In this document: positions 7,745-17,700 of the stretch, piece by piece
Position numbering within the stretch: position 1 is the stretch's first letter
Layout: the number at the start of each line of letters is the position of its first letter
NCBI RefSeq assembly: GCF_016811075.1
Contig: NZ_JAFBGL010000014.1
Span: forward strand, 1 to 63,933
DNA: 63,933 bases
Reading direction: 5' to 3'
Source of the DNA: Oceaniferula flava
Lineage (GTDB): Bacteria > Verrucomicrobiota > Verrucomicrobiia > Verrucomicrobiales > Akkermansiaceae
Notes under the pieces: model-generated
The model's database searches: none
What the model was told of the DNA's origin: nothing
Seen by the model: only the letters and a program-made list of their open reading frames with translations
Position numbers and translations under genes: made by a program

Positions 7745-9001
7745 CTACTTTTTCTCGAGCTGGCGCAGTGCCTTCAGGCGCACTATCATCGGCGGGTGTG
7801 AGTAGTCCATGAACACCGGAAAAGGGTGGGGGGTGAGGTTGGACAGGTTGTCGGCTGAGAGCTTCTTGAGCGCCGTGATGAGATGCTCCGGAGTGCCTTG
7901 AATTTCCGCCGCGTAGGCATCGGCTTCGAACTCGTGTTTCCGACTGTTGATATTGCCGAGAATTCCCAGGATCTTGCTCACTGGGGCAAATAGCAGCATG
8001 AAAAAGACTAGGCCTGCGTAGATGGAAATTTCTTCCACTCCAAAGGCATCAAACAGCTCGCGCGCGAAGCCGCTCGACTTATCGGTGACCAGTCCCAAGA
8101 GGAAGAAGACCACCGCCGTTTGAACGATGGAAAAGATCATGCGCTGGATGATGTGTTTCTTTTTGAAGTGACCAATTTCGTGAGCCAGCACACCTAACAG
8201 TTCGTCAGTGCCGTGGTTCTCGATCAGGGTGTCGAACAGGGCGATTTTCTTGCGCTTGCCGAAGCCGGTGAAGAAGGCATTGGATTTGGTGGAGCGCTTG
8301 GAGCCGTCCATGACGTGAATCTCGGTCAGTGGGAAATCACATTTTTTCGACATCTCCTGAATGCGTGTCTTCAGCTCGCCATCTTCCATCGGAGAGAATT
8401 TGTTGAACAGCGGGAGAATGAAGGTCGGGGCCAGATACATCATCAGCAGCTGGAAGGCGGTGAAGGCCAGCCATGCCCAGAGCCAGGCATGGGCGACCGC
8501 GCCAAAAATCCAGATTACCAGAGCCAGCAGTGGCAAGCCGAGCAGGGCGGCAAGCACCGACCCCTTGATTTGATCGATGGCGAAGGTCTTGGGGGTGGTT
8601 TTGTTGAAACCGAATCGTTCTTCGATGACAAAGGTATCGTAAATCTGGAAGGGCAAGTTGAGCAGAGTGTTGCCGAGGAAAAGGACGCCGATGAAGACGA
8701 TGCCGGTGACCGTTTCGCTCCAGCCGAAGCCGCGCAGCCAACTGTCGAGATAGCCAAAGCCTCCGAGCGCCCAGAACACCAGCAGCACGGTTAGGCTGTA
8801 GGTGGCGGTGATGATGCCGTAGCGTTCGGAAACGCGGGTGTAGTCCTGGGATTTGGCGTATTTTTCGTCGTCGTAAACCCCCTTGAACTCTTCGGGCAGA
8901 GTCGGGTCGAGAGCCTTGAGGTTCAGTAAAGAAGCGATCAGATCAATATTCCAGAGAGCGAGTAAGGCGATGACAATAAACATCGCGGTCGAGTTATCCA
9001 T
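7745..9001 (-). CDS. M48-family membrane metalloprotease (Ste24/CAAX protease-like)
   Basis: An integral membrane zinc endopeptidase. The 418 residues have several N-terminal membrane segments (about 5-25, 62-85, 97-115, 145-190), the zinc motif HEIGH (H274, E275, H278) and the downstream SRKHEFEAD motif supplying the third ligand (E357), with two further membrane helices between. Size and helix pattern match Ste24-type M48A proteases rather than shorter HtpX. In bacteria these are thought to act in membrane-protein quality control; prenyl-CAAX processing is unlikely. Monocistronic by context. Confidence 0.93.
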   Translation of the reverse strand: MDNSTAMFIVIALLALWNIDLIASLLNLKALDPTLPEEFKGVYDDEKYAKSQDYTRVSERYGIITATYSLTVLLVFWALGGFGYLDSWLRGFGWSETVTGIVFIGVLFLGNTLLNLPFQIYDTFVIEERFGFNKTTPKTFAIDQIKGSVLAALLGLPLLALVIWIFGAVAHAWLWAWLAFTAFQLLMMYLAPTFILPLFNKFSPMEDGELKTRIQEMSKKCDFPLTEIHVMDGSKRSTKSNAFFTGFGKRKKIALFDTLIENHGTDELLGVLAHEIGHFKKKHIIQRMIFSIVQTAVVFFLLGLVTDKSSGFARELFDAFGVEEISIYAGLVFFMLLFAPVSKILGILGNINSRKHEFEADAYAAEIQGTPEHLITALKKLSADNLSNLTPHPFPVFMDYSHPPMIVRLKALRQLEKK

Positions 9002-9179
9002 GCGCGCATCCTTGGTAAGTGCCCCGCAATAGTCAATGTCAATGCATGGCGAAAGCTGGTGTGGCCGAGGCTGCCTGCAGAGCGCTCGAAAATGACTCCC
9101 ATCGTCGTAGTGTGATTAGTGGAATACATGCAATATGGCCCCCGCTCCTTCCGTAAGTCTAACCCCTAACATAACCACA

Positions 9180-9941
9180 ATGAAAACCTTCGCTCTTCAC
9201 TTTCTTTGCACGCTTTCTCTGATCGGCAGCCTTCTGGCACAAGATGCCAAACCGACCGTCCTCATCACCGGTGCCAACCGGGGGCTGGGTCTCGAGTTTG
9301 CCAAGCAGTTTGCGGCAAAAGGCTACCACGTCATCGGCACGGCCCGCTCACCGGAGAAAGCGACCGAACTGAAAGCCACCGGCTCCGAGGTGGTGAAGCT
9401 GGACGTCACCAGCGAACAAGACATCGCCGACCTGGCCGAATCGTTGCAGGGCAGGCGTCTCGATATCCTGCTGAACAACGCCGGCTACTTTGGACCCACT
9501 TTGTCGGTGGGCAAGGGGAAGGCAAACATCCACAACCTCACCAGAGAGGAAATGCTGAATTGCTTCAAAGTGAACACCATGGGCCCCATTTTCATCACCC
9601 AGGCTTTACTGCCGAACCTCAAACGATCGAAGTCCCCGAAGATCATCAACATATCCACCCGATCCAGCCAGCTCAGCGTGCGCCCCGGTAAAGCCTGGGG
9701 GTATAGCGTGAGTAAAACCGGCGTTAATATGGTCACTTGGAACCTCCACGGCGAGCTCACCAAAAAAGGCTTCGTCGTCATCTCCCTGGCCCCCGGCCAC
9801 AACAAAACCGACATGGGCACCCAGCGTGCGAAATTAACTCCCCAAGAGAGCATCGGCAAAATGATCCCCCTGATCGAAAATCTCACCAAGAAGGACTCCG
9901 GAAAATTCTGGTATTACGACGGCTCCATCCTTCCCTGGTAA
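9180..9941 (+). CDS. Short-chain dehydrogenase with a predicted signal peptide
   Basis: The 253-residue product has a typical Sec signal peptide (MKTFALHFLCTLSLIGSLLAQ) directly before a complete SDR: TGANRGLG (30-37) for NAD(P), LLNNAG (98-102), catalytic Ser in the 159-164 region, and Y175-S-V-S-K179. SDRs reduce or oxidise alcohols and ketones and are normally cytosolic. An SDR behind a Sec signal is odd because the cofactor is scarce in the periplasm. The in-frame ATG at 9135 would bury the signal, so I chose 9180. It is a classical SDR by size; the substrate is unknown. It could be secreted, or the leader could anchor it to the inner membrane. Confidence 0.85.
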   Translation: MKTFALHFLCTLSLIGSLLAQDAKPTVLITGANRGLGLEFAKQFAAKGYHVIGTARSPEKATELKATGSEVVKLDVTSEQDIADLAESLQGRRLDILLNNAGYFGPTLSVGKGKANIHNLTREEMLNCFKVNTMGPIFITQALLPNLKRSKSPKIINISTRSSQLSVRPGKAWGYSVSKTGVNMVTWNLHGELTKKGFVVISLAPGHNKTDMGTQRAKLTPQESIGKMIPLIENLTKKDSGKFWYYDGSILPW

Positions 9942-9956
9942 CCGCCCCACCTACGT

Positions 9957-10050
9957 AGCGGATAAATCTATCCGTAGCGAAGAGTGTGCACTCTTGTCGG
10001 TGCGTGGTTCATCAAAGCGCTAGACCACGAAGGATGCTAATCCTTCACGA
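9957..10050. repeat. Cluster of palindromic stem-loops between convergent genes
   Basis: Consecutive perfect hairpins: CGGATA/TATCCG (9959-9974), AAGAGTG/CACTCTT (9980-9995), CGTGGT/ACCACG (10003-10029) and GAAGGAT/ATCCTTC (10029-10046). No long T-run follows, so simple termination is not enough to explain them. They may be a dispersed palindromic repeat or a structured RNA. Confidence 0.5.
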
Positions 10051-10105
10051 CCTCATTCCGCACTCCGCTCGGCCTCGAACCCCAAGGCCCATTCCTCGGC
10101 CCCGC

Positions 10106-10807
10106 TTACAGCTCCTTGATGAAGATGTTTTTGTATTCAATTTTCGCCACGCCACCGCGGTGCAGCTGCAGCGCGATCACGCCTTTGGCTGGGATCTTTG
10201 GGTTTTTCTCGGTGTATTCCGCCGTGAGGATGCCGTTGATGTAGAGTTTGTGTTGATTGCCCTTGCAGACGATTTTGTAGCGGTGCCAGTTGTCGTCCTT
10301 GAACCCTTCACTGGCGCGCAATGCGGCTTCATTGCCTTTGACCAGCTTGCCGCGACGGTGTTCGTCGTAAATTCCGCCCCACCAGTCCTTGCCAATGTCC
10401 GCCTGGTATCCGGAGATCCCCATGCCCCGTTTCTTATGGTTTTTCAGCAACGAGCGATACTGGATCCCGCTGTTGATGAGGCCGGTGGCGTGGTCGCCAC
10501 TGAGGCGAAAATCACAGGTGAATTCAAAATCCCCGTATTCCTTGGTGGTTGCGAGGAAGGTATTGGTCGGCATTTTCTGGTCGCCATTCGAGGCGGTGAT
10601 CGCCCCGTTCTGCACCGACCAGTAAGGTCCGTGTTTCGGGTTCACCAGCTTCCATCCATCGAGGGTCCTGCCATCGAATAGGGAGACGGCGCCGGCTTGA
10701 GGGCTTTCCGCCGCTTGCTTCGCTGCCTCAGGATCTTTGGCGTGGCAGGGAAGGGTGGATAGAGCGAGGGTGAGGAGGAGAGGTTTGCTGAGAGTGGTGA
10801 TGTTCAT
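10106..10807 (-). CDS. DUF1080 (3-keto-disaccharide hydrolase-like) secreted protein
   Basis: DUF1080 proteins are concanavalin-like beta-sandwich proteins abundant in PVC bacteria; some hydrolyse 3-keto-glycosides. The 233 residues have a signal peptide (ending LPCHA), then SLFDGRTLDGWKLVNPK, the family opening, ENGAI-like WSVQNGAI, DFEFTCDFRLSGDHATGLINSGIQYR, and the C-terminal IALQLHRGGVAKIEYKNIFIKEL. These are complete family landmarks. I chose ATG 10807 because the signal peptide starts there; ATG 10831 is an extension. Likely periplasmic glycan metabolism. It stands alone. Confidence 0.92.
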   Translation of the reverse strand: MNITTLSKPLLLTLALSTLPCHAKDPEAAKQAAESPQAGAVSLFDGRTLDGWKLVNPKHGPYWSVQNGAITASNGDQKMPTNTFLATTKEYGDFEFTCDFRLSGDHATGLINSGIQYRSLLKNHKKRGMGISGYQADIGKDWWGGIYDEHRRGKLVKGNEAALRASEGFKDDNWHRYKIVCKGNQHKLYINGILTAEYTEKNPKIPAKGVIALQLHRGGVAKIEYKNIFIKEL

Positions 10808-10983
10808 AGTGTGGTGGATGGATCGGAGCATTACGCTGGCTCCGCGGGTGAAATTACAAGATCTGTGGTATGATTAGCTTAGCGTGGCTGCTTGGGCTTC
10901 GGCAAGAGGTCGTCGTGACAGGGGAAAGAGTGACCATTTACCGTCCAAGCGCCATCTCCTATCATGCGACCAGCCATCACAAC

Positions 10984-11637
10984 ATGAAACTCTATTTCTC
11001 AATCCTCCTGCCATTGATCGTCACTTCCTGTGGCCATCTCTACACCAAGAGCCACTCGTATGCGAAAAGCTCCACCGTCACGATCAACGGCGCGAAGGTG
11101 GGGAGCGCGGTGAAACCGGAGGGAGGAAAAGGAGGCTTCAGCATGTCGGCCATGGTGTATATGGCGGGGGCGGCCACCCTCGACGGTCCTTTCCGCTGGC
11201 GGATCGAAGCCGAGGGCAAGGAGGGCATCCACAAGTCGCTCACCGTGCATCGGGTGAAGGTGATCACCAGCAAAACCAAACGCAGCGAGTGGTATCCGCG
11301 CCAGCATCTCGGAACTGCCCAAGCATTCAGCAGCTATAAAAAAGAGCCCGGCAAGAGCTTTGCCAATTTCCAGACCCCAGGGAAATTGAAAGTCTATCCG
11401 CGCAGCGATGGCGATATCACCGTGATCGCCGATATCTCGGTGACCAGCACGCAGAAAACCGAACGTCGTCAGGTGCGGTTTCTGCTTAGAGCCGATACCA
11501 CGAAGGAGGTCGACTTCATCAATCTCCCTGCCGAAATCATCAAGGGCTCTCGCAACGATCCGAGGGAGTGGCAGTGGGGTGCTTGGCCTGAAGACCGGCA
11601 ATGGGCTCACGATCCGTGGTATGATTTTTATTCCTAA
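10984..11637 (+). CDS. Lipoprotein of unknown function
   Basis: The 217 residues begin MKLYFSILLPLIVTSC, a short type II signal with lipobox VTSC. The mature protein is basic and beta-rich, with a Gly-rich stretch (KPEGGKGGFSMSAMVYMAGAATLDG, about 40-65) and a Trp-rich end (PREWQWGAWPEDRQWAHDPWYDF). I recognise no family. The upstream start at 10870 is rejected because it precedes the signal. It lies 112 nt before the giant subtilase gene on the same strand; linkage is not evident. Confidence 0.7.
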   Translation: MKLYFSILLPLIVTSCGHLYTKSHSYAKSSTVTINGAKVGSAVKPEGGKGGFSMSAMVYMAGAATLDGPFRWRIEAEGKEGIHKSLTVHRVKVITSKTKRSEWYPRQHLGTAQAFSSYKKEPGKSFANFQTPGKLKVYPRSDGDITVIADISVTSTQKTERRQVRFLLRADTTKEVDFINLPAEIIKGSRNDPREWQWGAWPEDRQWAHDPWYDFYS

Positions 11638-11749
11638 AAATGATCGCTATGGCGTGAGATAGAATCGTTAGGGTTTTGACTCGACCTGATTAGGCTGAGC
11701 ATTAAGTTTCCTGCAAAGTTAGCCGTCTAACCAGTCAGATCCCTTGTTT

Positions 11750-14700
11750 ATGAAACGCCTCCTTCTCCCTCTTTGTCTAATTCTCGCAGCCGTGGTTCTC
11801 TATTTGGGAACTCGAACGCAGCATGAAACAACAGCACCAGCACCTTCGTCCAAGTCTTCCCAGAAAGAACTCGCCCACAGCCCCTCCAACAACGAGAGCG
11901 CGCTACGCTCGTCCAAACGCACGAATGCCGTGGTGCAGGACTCGGAGGCACCGGTTCAAGCTCAGTCAGAGCCAGTTCATGCAGCTGACGACTTCGTCAA
12001 AAAGGTGATCAGTGAAACTTGGATCGATGCCTCGGAGGATAAAGCGGGACGACGTCGCGTGCGTGTGGTGGAGGCCGATTTCAAGTATCCGCATCTGCGT
12101 TTGGAGGAGGAGGTCTGGACGGACCCTGATACCGGGGAGCAGACCGTCAAACGCCTCCGCGCATCGGTCGCCGATCACCTCATGGTGGGGCTCAAGCAAG
12201 GAGCCGATGAAATGGTCGCCCGGAATTTGTTGGAGCAAAATGGTTACCGTGTCCGTGCCGTGGAGCCGGGCTCCTTTATTCTCACGGAACTGGATGATTT
12301 TCAACAGGCCGAATCCCAACAGAAATCCATCGCCGAGATCCAAGGACTCAATGAGTTCATCGATTTTGCCGAGCCGGATTATTTAGTGTATCCCACGGTC
12401 ACCCCCAATGACCCTGCGTATGGGAGTCAGAAAATGTGGGGCCTGCATAACCCTGGCAACAGCGCCGGAACCGTTGCCGACGCCGATATTGATGCCCCGG
12501 AAGGCTGGGACATCCGCCACGATGCCGCCAACGTGGTCGTCGCGGTGACCGATACCGGCATCCAGTATAATCACGAGGATTTGGTCAACAACATGTGGAG
12601 CGATGGCAGTGGCAATCACGGATACGATGCCTATGACGATGATCTTGACCCCATGGACACCGGCGGTCACGGCACGCACTGCGCCGGCACCATCGGTGCG
12701 CAGGGGAACAATAACATTGGCCTAACAGGCGTGGCCTGGGATGTGCAGCTCATGGGCTTGCGCTTCCTCGGGCCTCAGGGCGGCAGCACTTCGGATGGCA
12801 TCAAGGTGATTAACTACGCCCGCGAGAACGGGGCGGATATCATCAGTGCCAGCTGGGGCGGTGGCGGATACAGCCAAAGTCTCTACAACGCGATCCAGGC
12901 GGCTGGTAATGCCGGTATCCCATTCATCGCGGCTGCTGGGAATGATGCCTTGAACAACGATTCCACACCTCACTATCCCTCAAGTTATGACCTGCCGACA
13001 TTGGTTGCGGTGGCCTCCACGACCAGCTCGGACCAATTGTCGACCTTCTCCTGCTACGGCCGCTACTCAGTGGATATTGGTGCCCCGGGGAGCAGCATCT
13101 GGTCGGCCTACATCGGGTCCAACAGTTCCTACAAAAACCTCAACGGCACCTCGATGGCGACCCCTCATGTCAGTGGTGCCATGGCCTTGGCCCGAGCTCA
13201 ATTTCCCGGTGACGATGCCGTTGAGTTGATTGCGCGCCTTTACTCATCGGTCGATCACATCTCGGCACTGGCTGGTAAGGTGAGCACCGGTGGTCGCTTG
13301 AATTTGCACAAGTTGTTAGGCGCCTCGGCATCCGTGGTGAGCAATGATGATTTTGATGACGCGCTTCGTTTCGAAGGCGATTACGGCTTCTGGAGTGGAT
13401 CTAACAATACAGCCACCCGTGAGGCCGACGAAGATGATTTTAACCCGATTGTCACCGGCTCACGCAGTCTGTGGTATGCGTGGAAAGCGCCATTCTCAGG
13501 CCTGGTGGAATTTGAAGTGCGAGCAGACGTCACACCCTTCCGCGTCATCGCTTTCAGCGGCGACGAGCGGGATAACCTGGTGGTCGTTGCCGATGGCAAT
13601 GAAACCCCAGACACCACCGAGACCATCCGCTTTTATTGTGAGGAAGATCAGGAATACCGTTTCCTGATCGATAGCAGTCATGCCCAAGGTCAGAGCCTGG
13701 TGGTTTCGCTGGCACTGAAACCAGCGAACGATGCCTTCGGTGACGCCATCTACCTCAGCGGCAGCCGTTTCAGCACCAGTGGAAGCAACCGCGACGCCAC
13801 CTCCCAACCCTTCGAGGACTATTCCCCGCATGCGGGGGGCGGACAGGGTAACTCGGTCTGGTGGCGCTGGACTGCCGACTTCGATGGCGAATTTGTCATC
13901 ACCACACAGGGCAGTGAGTTCGATACCGTGCTCGCCGTTTACACCGGCACCCCCGGGGTGAATTTCAACGAGGTGGCATCGAACGACGATCGCAATGCGC
14001 TCGACTGGACCAGCCAGGTCACCTTCGCTGCTGAAAGCGGCACTACCTATTATATCGCGGTGGATGGCTACCGCGGTGACGCCTCAGGTGGGATCTTGTT
14101 GAATGGTTTCGAAGCTGGTTCGCTGGTGATTGTATACCAGCCCAGCTCTAGGTCTGTTAAGTTGGGGGATACAGTTGATTTTTCCGTTCATGGTGCCGGC
14201 TCTAACACGATTCAATATCAGTGGTATAAAAACGGAACGGCTATCTCAGGAGCTCGTAGTAATAGTCTGAGGATCGAAAATGTCATTGCCTCCGATTTCA
14301 CCACTTACTATGCGATTCTATCGGACGGGACAAACACGATACAAAGTAATCAGGTGGCTCTAACCGAGCTACGTGTAGCTCCTCAGATCGTAGTGAACCC
14401 TAAATCACGATCGGTAGCGACTGGTGAAAACCTGTGGTTGAGTCCACAAGTGACCGGCAGTGCGCCATTGACTTACCAGTGGTATAAAGACGATGTCGCA
14501 TTGACTGGTGAAACTGGCGTTAGTCTGGCGATCACCAATGCTCAGGTGGCAAATAACGGCCACTACCATCTCGAGGTTAGTAATGAGCTGGGAACCGCGG
14601 AAACGGCCCTGATCGATATTCGGGTCAGCGATGTTCCTTGGTCGGTCTGGAATCAACGTTACCCCACACCACAAAGTAATGATATTCATGACATGATCTA

Positions 14701-17700
14701 CGCGGAGGGGATGTTTGTTGCCATCGGCAGTGGCGGTGCCATCACGACATCCGTGGATTGTGAATCGTGGCGCTTACACTCCGTTGGCGACAATGGTTTC
14801 AGGTTGCGTAGAATCGCCTATGGCGGTGGCAAATGGCTCGCCGCTGATTGGTCAGGGAACTTTGTCTCGTCTGATGATGGAGAAACGTGGCATGCTTATA
14901 GCAATGAAACGATCGGAGTCAGCAGCGGGGTGACTGAGTTGTTTTATTGGAACGGCAAGTTCCACTACATAACCCGTGATACTGGAGATTCATTCATTTA
15001 CAGCTCAGTGGATGGTATGTCCTGGACACTAACGAAATCCTTTCCTGGTAGAGTGTTCAATAGCCCCATCTTTTCAGCCGACCGATTGGTGCTTATCGAG
15101 AGTTACGCGAACGCGATCACTGCCACTACAGACATGGTCACATGGGCTGAAGGCACCGCGCCGACGGTCTCCGGTGCAGCGCTCAAAGGAGGGGAAGGCG
15201 TGTTTATCGATGGCGAATTTAGGGTCTGGAGTAATGAAGGGGGGAAAAAACTGTGGCAGTCTTCCGACGGTGTGACTTGGACCTATACGGACTATAATTC
15301 TGAGACTAATTGGATAGGTCGTTCTAACAGTAATACCTCAAACCATCGAATCCAGCTTCACGATGGCAAGGTTTATTGGGCCAATGGAAATGACCTCTAT
15401 GTTTCCGAGGACGGTATTCACTGGGCGTCCTATTCGCCCGGGTTCGACGTCAATGCAGTGACCGTGGGGAACGGGCTGATCGCCATATCAGGGGGGGGCG
15501 GAGTCACGGCGAGCGCCACGAAACCTTACAATCTCTATGGTGAAGACCTTTCGGGGCTTTATTCGGACACCTATTTCTCCGGCTTGAAGGTGGTCAATAA
15601 TAGGGCATGGGTTTATGGCTCAGCGGGCTATTTTTCTTCAGCAGACGGTCTTGTTTGGCGTGAGGAGGAGACCTTAGTAGACGTCGATTCCTTAATCTAC
15701 GCTAACGATTCATATTGGAGTGCGAACCAAATTGCAGTGAATGGTAGTGATCAAAAAATCTATCGTGGTCTTTATCCAACAAACATGACTGAGGTGAGTG
15801 AAAGTAATCTGAGCTACATCACCAAGCTGGCATACCACGATGGCACCTTTGTTGCTTTTTCCACATTCCCATCCGGGAGTTTTTATACTTCGTCCGATGG
15901 CATTCATTGGACCTCCGTCGGACCGTCATTTTCTGGCGGATATAAAATCAAGAAATTAGAATACATTGGCGATCGCTTCGTGGGGCTGAGTTCGAATGGG
16001 AAGATTTACACTAGCCCTGACGGAACGACATGGTCAGTTTTTGACACCGGTGAGAACAGCTTGAACGATCCGGAAGTACTAGCTTACGGGCTGGACTATT
16101 ATTTAGCCGCGGGCACAGAGGGTAAGCTTTGGTCATCTCAAGATGGAGTCACCTGGAGTGTCCAGGATTTAAGTAGCTATCGCAATGGCTCGGGAAATGG
16201 TGAGACCACGATAGCCGCCGATGACCATGGGGTGGCTGTATTCATGGGGAACAAAGGGGTTTACTCCACGGATTTACAGTCCTGGGTAGAATTTTCACTC
16301 CCAGCGGCTTCCTTCAGTGCGGCATCGAGTTTTGCCGGTTCGGTGGTGGCGGCGGGTGGTTACGGATCGATGGCGATCTTGCAAGGAGGATCACCGCTTA
16401 GCAATGCCCCTGTGGTGGGGTTTGATAATTTGACGCATAACGGGCGCTATTCAGTGAATAGCCGGATTGCAGTGCAGACCACCGCCTTTGATCCGGAGGC
16501 GGGCGCGATTCTGGTGAGTTTCTGGGTAAATGGTGTGAAAATCAGTGAGTCAACGGTGAATAATCCCGAGTTCTTGTGGTATCCCACATCAGTAGGTGAA
16601 TATGTTCTTAGAGTTGAGGCAACCGATGTCTCGGGAGTTCGCAATGAGGCCCGAATTGTGGTCAATGTGAGTGGTTCAACAACGATCGGAAACCATGCCA
16701 GACTCAGTAACGCCTCAGCCGTGACTACCCAGGGCGATAGTCTGTTTCTTCTCACTGAAACCGGAGGAGTGGCCATTTATGGTGAAGGGGAGGTGGCTCG
16801 TGATCTGGTCCTGCCCACATCGGATTCATTGACCTCCGTGGCCTATTCCGGAGGAGTCTATTTGGTGGCTGGGGATGAAGTGTTTGCGTCCAGTGATGGT
16901 ATTAACTGGACCTTGATTCCTGACTTGTCAGGAGAGGCGAGTTACCACGGAGGGAAGTTTTTTATTACCTCAAGTGGTAAGTTGAGCTACTCGGATGATG
17001 GTTTTAACTGGACGACCGTTGATTGCGCTTACATGCCGGCCACAGGTGGTCAGGTCTTGTATTTCAATAACCTCATATGGGTCTGCGGTGGTAATCAAAT
17101 TGCCGTTTCTGAAAACGGCGGCCTTACATGGATTACCAGCGGTATCGCAGGTAACCGGTTAGTGCTTAGTAATGAGGAGGTCATGACTCTGGCCAATGGC
17201 CAAATCCGCAGGAGCACCGACGGCTTGACCTGGACGACTGAGGATTCTCCGGGTAATTTGTCAGGTTTTTTCATCGAATCGGGGGGGCGGATCTTCCTTT
17301 GTCAGAATCACATTTTAAGTGGCTACGTCCTCAAGTATTTTTCGGTGGATGGATCAACATGGGCGCCACTGGATGTTGATTTGAAATTCTATGAGATGAG
17401 CTATGGTCATGGCCAGTGGGTGTGTTTCGGTCCTTACGCGGCGTACCGCAGTTCTGATGGGATCACGTGGGAACTATTCCTCGGAGATGAGTCTCTGCAG
17501 AGCCCCGCTCCCGACACCCCGTTTGAACAAACACCATTCAATGCCCGCAGCTGGCAGATTGCCTATCAGGAGGATACTGGCTTTGTTGCGGTCGGTTATA
17601 CGTGGTCAGATCAATTGCACGCGGTATCCCCAGACGGGGTGAATTGGACGTATGAGAAGGGGGCGTCGTTACAAAGCGAGGGTTTGGACTTGTTTGCCAT

